A stretch of 64,000 nt of DNA from WJMT01 sp964599635 (GCA_964599635.1 CAZRGM010000011.1:12484-76483), one strand, 5' to 3'; counted from the first letter of the stretch, positions 25,471 through 34,232 are shown. Made by a program: numbers and translations. Notes: generated from the sequence alone by a model not told the origin.

Positions 25471-26106
25471 TTAATGAACTGAAACCAGCGGCACAAAGCG
25501 TACCGGGAGCAGTTTTTTCTTTTTAAGTTTTTGCTTCGACTTTTCAAATAGATAAAGGTTCTGAAAGGTCTGCCCTACTGGGATGACCATTCTGCCTCCT
25601 ATTTTAATCTGTTCCTTAAGGGGTTCGGGAGTTTTAGCAGGGGATGCCGTCACAATAATGGCATCATAAGGCGCATATTCTTCCCACCCTAATGTTCCAT
25701 CCCCTATTTTATATTTAATGTTGTGGTATCCTAAATCCTCGAGTACCTGTCTCGCTTTCCTACCCAAATTTTCATAAACCTCCACTGTAAAAACCTCCTG
25801 GCTTAGCTCAGCCAGTATAGCAGCCTGATATCCTGAACCTGTCCCTATTTCAAGTACTTTTTCTTTTCCTTTTAATTGAAGGCTCTCAGTCATATAGGCA
25901 ACAATATAAGGTTGTGAAATAGTCTGCCCATTTCCAATGGGAAGAGGTTCGTCATCATAAGCATTTAACTTTAAATGATCCGGAACAAACTGGTGTCTTT
26001 GAACTTTTTCCATCGCTTCTAGGACCTTTTTATCCTTAATTCCCCTCACTTTAAGCTGGTTTTCCACCATCTGTTTTCGTTTCCTTTTAAAATCAATTCT
26101 GCTCAT
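25471..26106 (-). CDS. pcm: Protein-L-isoaspartate O-methyltransferase
   Basis: This 211-residue protein repairs isoaspartyl residues using S-adenosylmethionine. Motif I is VLEIGTGSGYQAAILAEL and the substrate-side motif is IGNGQTISQPYIVAYMTE. DAIIVTASPAKTPEPLKEQ and GGRMVIPVGQ complete the family pattern. Length is normal. It reads away from the deoxyhypusine-synthase-like gene, with a family-2 repeat in the divergent space. Confidence 0.94.
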   Translation of the reverse strand: MSRIDFKRKRKQMVENQLKVRGIKDKKVLEAMEKVQRHQFVPDHLKLNAYDDEPLPIGNGQTISQPYIVAYMTESLQLKGKEKVLEIGTGSGYQAAILAELSQEVFTVEVYENLGRKARQVLEDLGYHNIKYKIGDGTLGWEEYAPYDAIIVTASPAKTPEPLKEQIKIGGRMVIPVGQTFQNLYLFEKSKQKLKKKKLLPVRFVPLVSVH

Positions 26107-26259
26107 ATTCGAATAGAATTTGATGATTTGATAGTAAAAATCTCTACAGCTTTAATATAATTTTTTATCAGACAAATATCAAATCAAAAAAGACTCACGA
26201 GAAAATGTTCCCTTCATTGTTCTTGAAAAAATCATGCAGATCGCTGAAAATGAAACAAT

Positions 26260-26297
26260 CATGAAACCATCGCCTTTTTTTTATGAATAGGTCAGGT
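26260..26297 (-). repeat. Family-2 dispersed repeat, reversed
   Basis: Read on the minus strand this is CCTGACCTATTCATAAAAAA followed by AAGGCGATGGTTTCAT, matching the copies at 39352 and 44911. It lies in the 220-base divergent space between pcm and the deoxyhypusine-synthase-like gene. I see no other feature in that space. Confidence 0.65.
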
Positions 26298-26326
26298 GAA
26301 TATGGATATCATAAAAGGAGAGAGGT

Positions 26327-27292
26327 ATGAGTCAATATAAAATAAATCCCTTATGGCCAGAAAGTTTGAACACTTATCCTTTAAAATCACGAAAAAGCAA
26401 AGTGAGTTATAAAGATTTTATCCAAAAATTTAAACCTGATAGATCCTTCCAAGATTTTATCAGCAGCCTGCCGGATCTGTTGGCTGGAAAAGATTTTAAG
26501 AGATTATTATTCTTGATAAATGAAGCCAAAAAAAAGAACAAACCTGTTATTTTTTCAATGGGGGCTCATTTGACAAAGGTGGGGCTTAATCCCCTAATCA
26601 TAGATTTAATGGAAGAGGGCACAATCAATTCCCTAACATTGAATGGAGCTGGGATTATACATGATTTTGAAATTGCTTTTTGTGGTAAAACATCAGAAGA
26701 TGTATCGACTCAAATAAAAAATGGTCATTTCGGGATGGCCAAGGAAACAGGAGAAGCTCTCAATGAAGCGATCAATTTGGGCAGTCGAGAGAATATGGGG
26801 ATGGGCGAAGCCGTCGGAAAAATGATCTTCAACTCCAATTTTCCTTATAAAAAGTTAAGTCTGTTATCATCTGCCTATCAACTCAATATTCCCGTGACTG
26901 TTCATGTGGGGTTAGGGACAGATATCATCCACTTTCATCCAAATGTAAATGGAGAAGCAGTGGGAAAAACATCTCTCCGTGATTTTTTCCTTTTTTGTTC
27001 TCTCATAACACGACTCGAAGGGGGAGGAATTTATATAAATATAGGATCTGCGGTTGTTCTGCCGGAGGTTTTTCTCAAAGCTGTTTCTTATGTAAGGAAT
27101 AGAGGTTATAAGTTGGATCATTTTCACACCGCTGTGTTTGATTTTAATTCTCATTACAGGCCGTTGCAGAATGTCATCAAAAGGCCTTTTAAAGAGGGAA
27201 AAGGAGAGGGGTTTTATTTTATCGGGCATCATGAGATCATGATCCCCTTGTTAGCGGCTGCCATAAGAAGCTTCAAACTGACAGATAGCTAA
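26327..27292 (+). CDS. Deoxyhypusine-synthase-like family protein
   Basis: This 321-residue protein has an AGAGAGG ribosome-binding site before its ATG. The stretches VIFSMGAHLTKVGLNPLIID, LTLNGAGIIHDFEIAFCGKT and SEDVSTQIKNGHFGMAKETG resemble bacterial members of the deoxyhypusine synthase family (a Rossmann-like NAD fold). In eukaryotes and archaea that enzyme modifies eIF5A/aIF5A, and some bacterial relatives make homospermidine. I do not see the catalytic lysine context of the canonical enzyme, so the reaction is open. It converges with coaE and overlaps it by 20 bases. Confidence 0.55.
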   Translation: MSQYKINPLWPESLNTYPLKSRKSKVSYKDFIQKFKPDRSFQDFISSLPDLLAGKDFKRLLFLINEAKKKNKPVIFSMGAHLTKVGLNPLIIDLMEEGTINSLTLNGAGIIHDFEIAFCGKTSEDVSTQIKNGHFGMAKETGEALNEAINLGSRENMGMGEAVGKMIFNSNFPYKKLSLLSSAYQLNIPVTVHVGLGTDIIHFHPNVNGEAVGKTSLRDFFLFCSLITRLEGGGIYINIGSAVVLPEVFLKAVSYVRNRGYKLDHFHTAVFDFNSHYRPLQNVIKRPFKEGKGEGFYFIGHHEIMIPLLAAAIRSFKLTDS

Positions 27293-27902
27293 GATCCACA
27301 ACAAGACTTCTATAGACTTTTTCAGCTTGTTCAATAGTCGAAGAAATATGACCTGATGTATCGATTAAATAGTCTGCATACTTTTTCTTTTCTTTAAGGG
27401 ACATCTGAGAGTTTATTTTCTTTCTGGCTTCCTTCTCAGAAAGGCCGTCTCTTTTCATGAGGCGGTTTATTTGAATTTTTTTGCGGCAGGACACCAAAAT
27501 GATTTTATCAAAGTCGTCAGTAAAACCTGCTTCTATAGTGAGCGCAGCCTCGGATATAAAGATCTGGTATTTATCTCCCTTTTTTAGTTCATTGATTAAT
27601 TGTTTCCGGTGTTGGTTAACCAAGGGGTGGATCACTGAGTTAAGGAATTCACGCTCTTTTTTGTTTGAAAATATGATATCTCCGAGTTTGGAACGGTCGA
27701 TTGTTTTGTCTTTGTGTAAGATTAAGCTTCCGAAATGATTCACGATTTTCGTCCAAGCCAATTTTTCTGGTTCCATAAGAACATGAGCTTCCTGGTCTGC
27801 ATAGAAAAGGTAGCACCCGAGTTCTTTGAATACTCCCGCTACCACTGATTTTCCTGTGGCGATTCCTCCGGTTAAGGCAACGGTCAATATTGAATGTCTC
27901 AT
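27273..27902 (-). CDS. coaE: Dephospho-CoA kinase
   Basis: This 209-residue P-loop kinase performs the last step of coenzyme A synthesis. The P-loop is ALTGGIATGKSVVAGVF and the family's YADQEAHVLMEP follows. A Lid region is marked by LVSCRKKIQINRLMKRDGLS and the end by ADYLIDTSGHISSTIEQ. Length is normal. Confidence 0.93.
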   Translation of the reverse strand: MRHSILTVALTGGIATGKSVVAGVFKELGCYLFYADQEAHVLMEPEKLAWTKIVNHFGSLILHKDKTIDRSKLGDIIFSNKKEREFLNSVIHPLVNQHRKQLINELKKGDKYQIFISEAALTIEAGFTDDFDKIILVSCRKKIQINRLMKRDGLSEKEARKKINSQMSLKEKKKYADYLIDTSGHISSTIEQAEKVYRSLVVDLSYLSV

Positions 27903-27993
27903 GAATAAAAAGACTTATTTCCTTTGTTGAGATGAAAAAATTATCTTACACTCATCAATGTTTTAAATTCGTTTGAAGTACTGTGCTTTGGGG

Positions 27994-28374
27994 TCAGTCA
28001 AGAAATTCATATCTTTTATCAAAACGGACCGCTACATGAGTCTTTTTTTTAGGAGCCTCTTCTTCAACTTTTTCCATTCGGACTGTAGAGCCAGAAAGTG
28101 AGAGCTTTATTTTTTTCCCTTCCGTTAACTTGGAAGGGACTTCTATCAAGAGAGTCAGCTCTGTGTCAATGGTTATTCCTGCATCCAGACCTAAATAGGC
28201 ACCTCCCGAGCTTATATTTTCAATCGTTGTTTTTTCATTGAAATTTTTTCCATTAGGCAGCTTCCCTTTAACAAGGGCAGAAAGAGGCATATCTAGCCTC
28301 CACTCTCTTCTACGGTTCAGCAATAGATCTTGATTGCTGTCATTTTGTTTTTTTGATTCTGATTTCTTTGTCAT
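27994..28374 (-). CDS. PilZ domain protein
   Basis: This 126-residue protein has the two PilZ c-di-GMP-binding signatures: RRREWRLDMPLSA (RxxxR) near residue 22 and ENISSGGAYLGLD (the D/NxSxxG motif) near residue 50. VAVRFDKRYEFLD closes the barrel. It is probably a c-di-GMP receptor. It follows a LuxR-type regulator gene in the same direction, and two shorter PilZ-like genes lie just upstream of that. Confidence 0.8.
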   Translation of the reverse strand: MTKKSESKKQNDSNQDLLLNRRREWRLDMPLSALVKGKLPNGKNFNEKTTIENISSGGAYLGLDAGITIDTELTLLIEVPSKLTEGKKIKLSLSGSTVRMEKVEEEAPKKKTHVAVRFDKRYEFLD

Positions 28375-28407
28375 AGTTTCCTCTCGAAAGTCTAAAAACT
28401 CTATCAG

Positions 28408-28422
28408 CCTGAACTATTCAGG
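28408..28422. repeat. Palindrome related to family-2 repeat end
   Basis: CCTGAACTATTCAGG is a 6-bp stem with a CTA loop that ends at the base before the LuxR gene's stop codon. Its first 13 bases equal the left end of the family-2 copy at 44911. It could be a remnant or a small terminator hairpin. Confidence 0.4.
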
Positions 28423-29109
28423 TTAGAAGAGAGCTGAATTAATTGCGTACAGAGCTAGCTGCAGTCTGCTGTGGGTTCCGAGTTTTGCATAGATACTCTT
28501 TATGTGAGACCTCACTGTATTTTTACTGATAAACAGATCATCAGCTATTTCTTCATTGCTTTTTCCCTGACCTATGTGTCTCAAGACTCTGAATTCAGTA
28601 GGGGTTAACTGATCAAGTGTTTTTTCTTTCAAATCTCTTCCGACTACAGAAATAATCCGGTCCATAATACTGCTCATTTTATCTCTAGGAAGCCATATTT
28701 CTTCTTTATAAATGCTTCGGGTGGCATCTGCCAATTGCCCTGAAGGTTCATTCAAGTCAAAATAGCCTCTGACCCCTGCATTCATAAGCCCTACTATTTC
28801 TTCCTGTGGAGGAATATTTCCAATGAGCATGAGTCTGGATTTCTTCTTATCTCCAGGAATATCACTGATGGCCTTGCAGATTTCTTTGATATTCGGGAGA
28901 GGATCTGAATTAGAGAAGAGAATGACATCTGGATTTTTTGTTTTGATGGCATTTAACAGGGAATCTATGGTGCTTTTCTCTATTCCAATGACTTTGATCT
29001 CTGTGCCTTTTTCCAAGGCGTTTAATATTCCTGCCAGGATTAAATCTGAGGTGCTATAGATGAGTACATTTATTTTGTTTATTAAGGCTTTAGATTTGTT
29101 TTTTTCCAT
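28423..29109 (-). CDS. LuxR-family response regulator with atypical receiver domain
   Basis: This 228-residue protein has a receiver-like domain (about 10-130) and a C-terminal LuxR helix-turn-helix (about 162-225, LTPTEFRVLRHIGQGKSNEE and NTVRSHIKSIYAKLGTHSR). The receiver is unusual. The strand that normally ends in the phosphorylated Asp reads NPDVILFSNSDP, with Ser at that place, so classical phosphorylation looks unlikely. It is preceded by a near-consensus promoter and surrounded by PilZ-like genes, which suggests it controls a c-di-GMP-linked output. The targets are unknown. Confidence 0.78.
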   Translation of the reverse strand: MEKNKSKALINKINVLIYSTSDLILAGILNALEKGTEIKVIGIEKSTIDSLLNAIKTKNPDVILFSNSDPLPNIKEICKAISDIPGDKKKSRLMLIGNIPPQEEIVGLMNAGVRGYFDLNEPSGQLADATRSIYKEEIWLPRDKMSSIMDRIISVVGRDLKEKTLDQLTPTEFRVLRHIGQGKSNEEIADDLFISKNTVRSHIKSIYAKLGTHSRLQLALYAINSALF

Positions 29110-29166
29110 GTTCAGAATAACCTAACCCCTTAAATTAATTGATTTTATCAACATGAATTTTGGAAT

Positions 29167-29195
29167 ATCTTAACCAATCAAAATGTTTATGTCAA
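29167..29195 (-). promoter_or_regulatory. Sigma-70-type promoter of the LuxR-type gene
   Basis: On the minus strand TTGACA (29195-29190) and TAAGAT (29172-29167) are spaced 17 bases apart, about 58 bases before the ATG. It lies in the space after the stop of the upstream PilZ-like gene. Confidence 0.55.
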
Positions 29196-29224
29196 GATTT
29201 AGATGATAGAAATGACAGAGAGGA

Positions 29225-29581
29225 TTAGGCTGATTTTTGGATCCTGAACTTTTTATTTAACCTAAGGTGGATATTCTGTTCATTATGATTGCTTGAATCT
29301 TTGACGGCCTTGGTGACCTCTCCGAAGATGGTCAATTCCAAAGGATGTTCAAGTACGAATGTTTTTGGGATGAGAAGAGAGGCTTTCAGCTTTGTTCCAA
29401 TAGGAAGTCTTCTTTTCAGTTCAAAGACGGCTTTTTCAGAACTGATATTTTTTATGAGGGTTTCTTCCGTGAACTCTATTCCTTTTGCATCATGCCCATG
29501 AACATAAGCATTTAGGGAAAGCGAAAAACTTTCTTCTTTGATTTGGGACTTTGATTCCATATAGGAATGTGTTTTGGTCAT
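29225..29581 (-). CDS. Degenerate PilZ-like protein
   Basis: This 118-residue protein has the PilZ beta-barrel pattern (LSLNAYVHGHDAKGIEFTEE, TLIKNISSEKAVFELKRRLP, KLKASLLIPK, HLRLNKKFRI) but lacks the N-terminal RxxxR. The second motif reads NISSEKA in place of NxSxxG. It is therefore probably not a c-di-GMP binder in the usual way. It starts 3 bases after the stop of the similar gene upstream. Confidence 0.65.
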   Translation of the reverse strand: MTKTHSYMESKSQIKEESFSLSLNAYVHGHDAKGIEFTEETLIKNISSEKAVFELKRRLPIGTKLKASLLIPKTFVLEHPLELTIFGEVTKAVKDSSNHNEQNIHLRLNKKFRIQKSA

Positions 29582-29584
29582 GTT

Positions 29585-29986
29585 TTATTTGTATTCATCT
29601 ATGATGTATTTATTTTCGAAACGAAGCGATACACGGGATTTGTAACTTTGATCCGAAATATTTTCAATAAAGATGACTTTTCCCTTGATAATCATTTTAA
29701 GATCTTTGTTTTCTTTGAGCTTAGGAGGAAGGTCAATGGTTAATCTTAATGTTGAACCGTCTTTGATAGGAGTATTCAACCAAAACGATGAACCGCTGGG
29801 GCTAATATAGGATAAAGTTGTTTTTTCTGAAAAATGATTCCCTGTCTTGTCTATTCCTTCCACTATGGTTTCAAGAGGCAGCTTAAAACCTTTTTCTTTA
29901 AGGAAGTCATCTGTTGTTCTAGCCTTATTTGTTTTTCGATTCATCATCGCTTCCTTTAATGAAAAAACTTGTGTATAAGATGCCAT
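29585..29986 (-). CDS. Degenerate PilZ-like protein
   Basis: This 133-residue protein resembles the preceding one (LPLETIVEGIDKTGNHFSEK, SYISPSGSSFWLN, RVSLRFENKYIID). It has a partial YISPSGSS in the second motif and no RxxxR. An alternative start is the internal Met at residue 14 or 15. The pair looks like a duplication of the PilZ protein downstream, with loss of the ligand residues. Confidence 0.62.
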   Translation of the reverse strand: MASYTQVFSLKEAMMNRKTNKARTTDDFLKEKGFKLPLETIVEGIDKTGNHFSEKTTLSYISPSGSSFWLNTPIKDGSTLRLTIDLPPKLKENKDLKMIIKGKVIFIENISDQSYKSRVSLRFENKYIIDEYK

Positions 29987-30143
29987 AACGTAATAGGGAA
30001 CACAATCACCTTTATGGATGAATTTAGGGGGTGAAATTATTAACCGTGCTTTTATAACATGGGAAAAATGAAGTAAATAGGGAAAGGCAAAACGTCATTC
30101 ACCATTTAAATCTTCCAATTTACCCTTTATCAGTCCTGTTGGC

Positions 30144-30172
30144 TTGACAAAGAATTCAACTGCCTATAGAAT
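30144..30172 (+). promoter_or_regulatory. Sigma-70-type promoter of proS
   Basis: TTGACA (30144-30149) and TAGAAT (30167-30172) are 17 bases apart. The predicted start is about 18 bases upstream of the TTG start codon of proS. Confidence 0.65.
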
Positions 30173-30196
30173 GACCAACAATATTCGGAGAAAAGA

Positions 30197-31639
30197 TTGA
30201 AAGAAAAGAGCGGTTTTGTGGAAAAAATAACTTCCAAAAGTTCAGATTTTTCGAAATGGTATATAGATGTCATCCGTAAGGCTGAACTTGCTGATTATGC
30301 TCCTATGAAAGGAATGATGGTGATCAGACCTTACGGATACGCGATATGGGAGAATATTAAGGATAACCTTGATAAAAGAATCAAAGATACAGGACATCAA
30401 AACGCCTATTTTCCTCTTTTTATCCCTGAAAGCTTTTTAAAGAGAGAGATTGAACATCTGGAAGGATTTTCTCCTGAGGTTGCTTGGGTTACCCAAGGTG
30501 GAGACGACGAGCTGGAGGAAAGGCTTGCTGTTCGGCCGACATCAGAAGCCATCATCGGGTATATGTATGCCAAATGGATTAACTCATATAGAGACCTTCC
30601 CGTTCTCATAAATCAGTGGGCTAATATAGTGCGATGGGAAAAAGTGACCAGACCGTTTCTCCGCACAGCCGAATTTTTATGGCAGGAAGGCCATACAGCT
30701 CATGAAACGGCCCAAGAAGCAGAGGAAGAGACGCTCAAGATGCTTTCAGTTTATAAAGAATTTGTGGAGTCTGAATTGGCTATATCTGTTATTTCTGGGC
30801 TGAAAACAGAGAGAGAAAAATTTGCAGGAGCTTCTGCCACATATTGTGTGGAAGCCTTAATGAGTGATAGGAAATCCCTCCAAATGGGGACATCCCATTT
30901 TCTCGGCCAGCATTTTTCTAAGGTCTTTGATATAAAATTTGAGGACAGAAAACAGGAACTTCAATACGTATGGCAGACTTCTTGGGGAGTCTCTACAAGG
31001 CTGATAGGAGCCTTGATTATGGCTCATGGGGATGATTCCGGCCTCTTTTTTCCCCCGAGAGTAGCTCCTGTCCAAGTCATAATCATCCCTATTTCGATCG
31101 GCTCATGGCAGCAAGAGGTCCTTCCTGCTGCCAAAAAAATAAAACATAGATTGGAGCAGAATAGATTCAGGGTCAAAATAGATGCCAGAGATCAGTTTAC
31201 CCCAGGATGGAAGTTTTCAGAATGGGAAATGAAGGGAGTTCCCTTAAGATTAGAAATAGGCCCCAGAGATATCCAGAACAACAATGTTGTTTTGGTCAGA
31301 CGTGATAACAGAAAGAAAGAAATCGTAAAGCAGGAAGTGCTGGATGATAAAATTGATGAAATGTTAAATAATATCCAAAAAGCTCTGTTTAATAAATCTT
31401 TACAGTTTCGTCATGAAAACACCCACGAAATTAAAAACTATCAGGAATTTAAATCTGTCATGGAATCTGAAATGGGATTTATCAAAACTTTTTGGTGTGG
31501 AAATCCTGAATGTGAGACAAAGATCAAAGAGGACACCAAAGCCACGATAAGAGCCGTTACTTCAGAGGAGGAAAAGGGGAAGTGCGTCTATTGTGGGAAA
31601 AAAGCCAAGTATTTAGTCTATTTTGCTAAAGCCTACTAA
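30197..31639 (+). CDS. proS: Prolyl-tRNA synthetase, archaeal/eukaryotic-like short type
   Basis: This 480-residue class II synthetase has the motif GMMVIRPYGYAIWENI, the motif 2 arginine region WANIVRWEKVTRPFLRTAEFLWQ, and the motif 3 region GALIMAHGDDSGLFFPPRVA. No bacterial editing insertion is present between motifs 2 and 3. The C-terminus has the zinc-site cysteines CGNPEC and CVYCG of the archaeal/eukaryotic-type enzyme. The start is TTG, with GGAG nearby. Convergent with the HU-like gene, with an inverted repeat between them. Confidence 0.95.
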   Translation: MKEKSGFVEKITSKSSDFSKWYIDVIRKAELADYAPMKGMMVIRPYGYAIWENIKDNLDKRIKDTGHQNAYFPLFIPESFLKREIEHLEGFSPEVAWVTQGGDDELEERLAVRPTSEAIIGYMYAKWINSYRDLPVLINQWANIVRWEKVTRPFLRTAEFLWQEGHTAHETAQEAEEETLKMLSVYKEFVESELAISVISGLKTEREKFAGASATYCVEALMSDRKSLQMGTSHFLGQHFSKVFDIKFEDRKQELQYVWQTSWGVSTRLIGALIMAHGDDSGLFFPPRVAPVQVIIIPISIGSWQQEVLPAAKKIKHRLEQNRFRVKIDARDQFTPGWKFSEWEMKGVPLRLEIGPRDIQNNNVVLVRRDNRKKEIVKQEVLDDKIDEMLNNIQKALFNKSLQFRHENTHEIKNYQEFKSVMESEMGFIKTFWCGNPECETKIKEDTKATIRAVTSEEEKGKCVYCGKKAKYLVYFAKAY

Positions 31640-31643
31640 AGTA

Positions 31644-31785
31644 AGCTATTCATAAAAACAGCCTGCATTCTATTAAAAAATAAAACTGATATAAAGAAAC
31701 AAACTTTTTCTTTCCGCCCTACAGCAAGAAACCTAAAATCATGAAATAATGCTGAGGTTGCAGGCTGGTTTTTATGAATTATCCT
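31644..31785. repeat. Family-2 related inverted repeat pair
   Basis: AGCTATTCATAAAAACAGCC continues as TGCA, and 90 bases later TGCAGGCTGG is followed by TTTTTATGAATTATCCTGA. The two ends pair over about 22 bases with one bulge. It fills the convergent space between proS and the HU-like gene and could form a large hairpin in either transcript. Confidence 0.6.
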
Positions 31786-31787
31786 GA

Positions 31788-32057
31788 TTAGTGGAGGTCT
31801 TTAAGTTCTTGCCCAGGCTTAAATTTAATTCTCTTGCCTCTTTTGATTTTGATCTGCTTATCCTTTCGGATATCCCTTCCATAACCTGTCTTCTTAGGTA
31901 CCACTTTGAGGCTGGCGAATCCCCTTATCTCAATCTTTTCGCCCTTCTTAAGGGATCCTTTCATATAATCTAATATAGAGTCAACAATCATCAAGGATTC
32001 ACTCCGATTAAATCCTCCTTTTTCTTCAACATTTTGAACAATATCCTTTTTAATCAT
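31788..32057 (-). CDS. HU/IHF family DNA-binding protein
   Basis: This 89-residue protein matches HU/IHF throughout (KKDIVQNVEEKGGFNRSESL, GEKIEIRGFASLKVVPKKTG). The arm tip, normally GRNPKTGE with an intercalating Pro, reads GRDIRKDK, so the Pro is replaced by Ile. Other HU-like proteins also lack the proline, but it should change the bending of DNA. A minus-strand TTGACA at 32114-32109 would place its -35 element inside the start region of the divergent NfeD gene. Confidence 0.85.
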   Translation of the reverse strand: MIKKDIVQNVEEKGGFNRSESLMIVDSILDYMKGSLKKGEKIEIRGFASLKVVPKKTGYGRDIRKDKQIKIKRGKRIKFKPGQELKDLH

Positions 32058-32107
32058 TGACTCACCTGGTCTCCTTTTTTATTCCATAATTAAATAACGA
32101 ATATAAA

Positions 32108-33463
32108 ATGTCAAGACAAATTATTGACTTGCTCAAATTACCTTTCTATAATAATAGAAAAGTGAAAAAACTTCTTTCTACCCTGAGCATTCTTGTTGTA
32201 TTAACAACCTTATCCTATCCTTCTATTCTGAAAATTACCGTCGACGCACCCATCCATCCGGTTACTTCTGAATACATCAGGAAATCCATACACAAAGCTG
32301 AAATTGAAAATGCAAACCTGCTGATCTTAAAACTTAATACGCCGGGCGGACTTGACACATCCATGCGAGAAATCATAGAAAAAATTCTTGACTCTAAAGT
32401 CCCTGTCGTTACTTTTGTGAGTCCCAGCGGCGCTCGAGCGGCCTCTGCGGGTTTCTTTATTGGAGTTTCAAGCGACATCTTTGTGATGGCGCCTGGAACC
32501 AACACAGGAGCGGCTCATCCAGTAGGAATTTCTATGACCGGACAATCCATGGATGAAACCATGGCCGAAAAAGTAACCCAGGATGCGGTTTCTTATATAA
32601 AAAGTATCGCTGAAAAAAGAGGAAGAAACGTCTCCATGGCTGAAGATGCCGTCCGCAAAAGCCTTTCCTACACAGAACAAGAAGCCTATAAAGGAAACCT
32701 CATTGATCTGATAGCCAAAGACGAAACAGAGATCGTTAATCAACTAAACGGGAAACAAATCAAAAGATTTGACGGATCTCAAATAACCCTGTCTTTAGAA
32801 AAAGAAGAAATCATAGACCTCCCCATGTCCTCAAGACAAAAATTTTTACTGACTATTTCAAATCCTAATCTGGCTTACATCTTACTCATGCTTGGTCTTT
32901 TAGGGCTTTATTTTGAGCTCTCAAATCCCGGAGCCATTCTTCCTGGAGTTCTGGGTGGAATATGCCTGCTTTTAGCGATATTCTCATTCCAGATTCTCCC
33001 CATAAATTATGTGGGACTGCTTCTGATTTTATTAGCCATAGGTTTGTTCATCTTAGAGATAAAGATTCAGAGTTATGGTATCCTTTCTGTAGGAGGTATC
33101 ATCGCCATGCTTATAGGTTCAATAATGCTCATCAATGCCCCAATCCCTGAATTGCGTCCCAGTCTCAGCTTTATAATCCCCATTGCTCTTGGTCTTTCCC
33201 TCATCTTTATTTTCCTGATCTTTATTACTGTGCGGGCCCATATGAAAAAAGTATATACGGGAAAAGAAGCACTTATTGGGCAAATTGGCACCGCTTCGAG
33301 CCATGTAAATCCTGAAGGGAAAGTATTCGTATTGGGTGAAATATGGAATGCTGAATCGTCCGAAAACATTCCCAAAGGATCCAAAGTGAAAATTATTGAA
33401 GTATTGGATAATCTAAAAATTAAAGTAACTCAAATAAAAAACGAGGATTTAAAGGAGGGTTAA
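32108..33463 (+). CDS. NfeD-family membrane serine protease
   Basis: This 451-residue protein has an N-terminal signal/TM helix and a ClpP-like protease domain (about 40-225). The catalytic-type motif is SPSGARAASAGFFIGV, with NTPGGLDTSMREI before it. Four to five transmembrane helices follow (about 255-375). A soluble C-terminal OB-like domain ends the protein (IGQIGTASSHVNPEGKVFVL). NfeD proteins work with SPFH proteins, and such a gene follows 1 base downstream. Confidence 0.88.
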   Translation: MSRQIIDLLKLPFYNNRKVKKLLSTLSILVVLTTLSYPSILKITVDAPIHPVTSEYIRKSIHKAEIENANLLILKLNTPGGLDTSMREIIEKILDSKVPVVTFVSPSGARAASAGFFIGVSSDIFVMAPGTNTGAAHPVGISMTGQSMDETMAEKVTQDAVSYIKSIAEKRGRNVSMAEDAVRKSLSYTEQEAYKGNLIDLIAKDETEIVNQLNGKQIKRFDGSQITLSLEKEEIIDLPMSSRQKFLLTISNPNLAYILLMLGLLGLYFELSNPGAILPGVLGGICLLLAIFSFQILPINYVGLLLILLAIGLFILEIKIQSYGILSVGGIIAMLIGSIMLINAPIPELRPSLSFIIPIALGLSLIFIFLIFITVRAHMKKVYTGKEALIGQIGTASSHVNPEGKVFVLGEIWNAESSENIPKGSKVKIIEVLDNLKIKVTQIKNEDLKEG

Positions 33464-33464
33464 A

Positions 33465-34226
33465 ATGTTAACGTTTCCAGTCATCGTCGGTGCAATTGTT
33501 CTACTTTATTTACTGAATGCCATAAAAATACTTAAGGAATATGAAAGAGGCGTTATTTTCCGATTGGGTCGTGTTCTCTCTAAACCAAAAGGGCCAGGAT
33601 TGATCTTGGTATTCCCCCCTATTGACAAAATGGTTAGAGTCAGCCTTCGTATCGTGACCATGGACATTCCTGCCCAAGATATCGTCACTAAAGACAATGT
33701 ATCTGTCAAAGTCAATGCCGTGGTGTATTTCAGGGTTATGGATGCCCAAAAAGCAATCCTAGCTGTCCAAGATTATCTGTTCGCAACTTCTCAGCTCGCT
33801 CAGACGACTCTCCGCAGTGTGTTAGGAGAAAGCGAGCTTGATGAAATTCTTGCTGAAAGGGAAAAGTTGAACACTCAGCTTCAAGAAATCCTAGATAAAC
33901 ACACAGATCCCTGGGGCATTAAAGTCCAACTCGTTGAAACAAAGCATGTGGACCTGCCTGAAAATATGATCCGAGCCATTGCCAGACAGGCAGAAGCTGA
34001 ACGTGAAAGAAGAGCTAAAGTCATTCATGCAGAGGGAGAATTTCAAGCCTCAGATAAACTTAAAAAAGCCGCTGATATTATATCCACAAATCCCCAGGCC
34101 CTGCAGCTTAGATTTCTAAGCACTCTTTCAGAAATCGCGACTGAGAAAAACTCAACCATCGTCTTCCCTCTGCCCTTGGACCTCATCCAAGCTTTCATGG
34201 CAAGCAAAGAAAAAGAAAAGAAATAA
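33465..34226 (+). CDS. SPFH-domain slipin (stomatin-like protein)
   Basis: This 253-residue protein has a short N-terminal membrane segment and an SPFH domain (EYERGVIFRLGRVLSKPKGP, DIPAQDIVTKDNVSVKVNAV, VLGESELDEILAEREKLNTQ). A coiled-coil segment (RQAEAERERRAKVIHAEGEF) and a short C-terminal region follow. It probably oligomerises on the membrane and regulates the NfeD protease encoded immediately upstream. Confidence 0.92.
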   Translation: MLTFPVIVGAIVLLYLLNAIKILKEYERGVIFRLGRVLSKPKGPGLILVFPPIDKMVRVSLRIVTMDIPAQDIVTKDNVSVKVNAVVYFRVMDAQKAILAVQDYLFATSQLAQTTLRSVLGESELDEILAEREKLNTQLQEILDKHTDPWGIKVQLVETKHVDLPENMIRAIARQAEAERERRAKVIHAEGEFQASDKLKKAADIISTNPQALQLRFLSTLSEIATEKNSTIVFPLPLDLIQAFMASKEKEKK

Positions 34227-34232
34227 AGCAAA

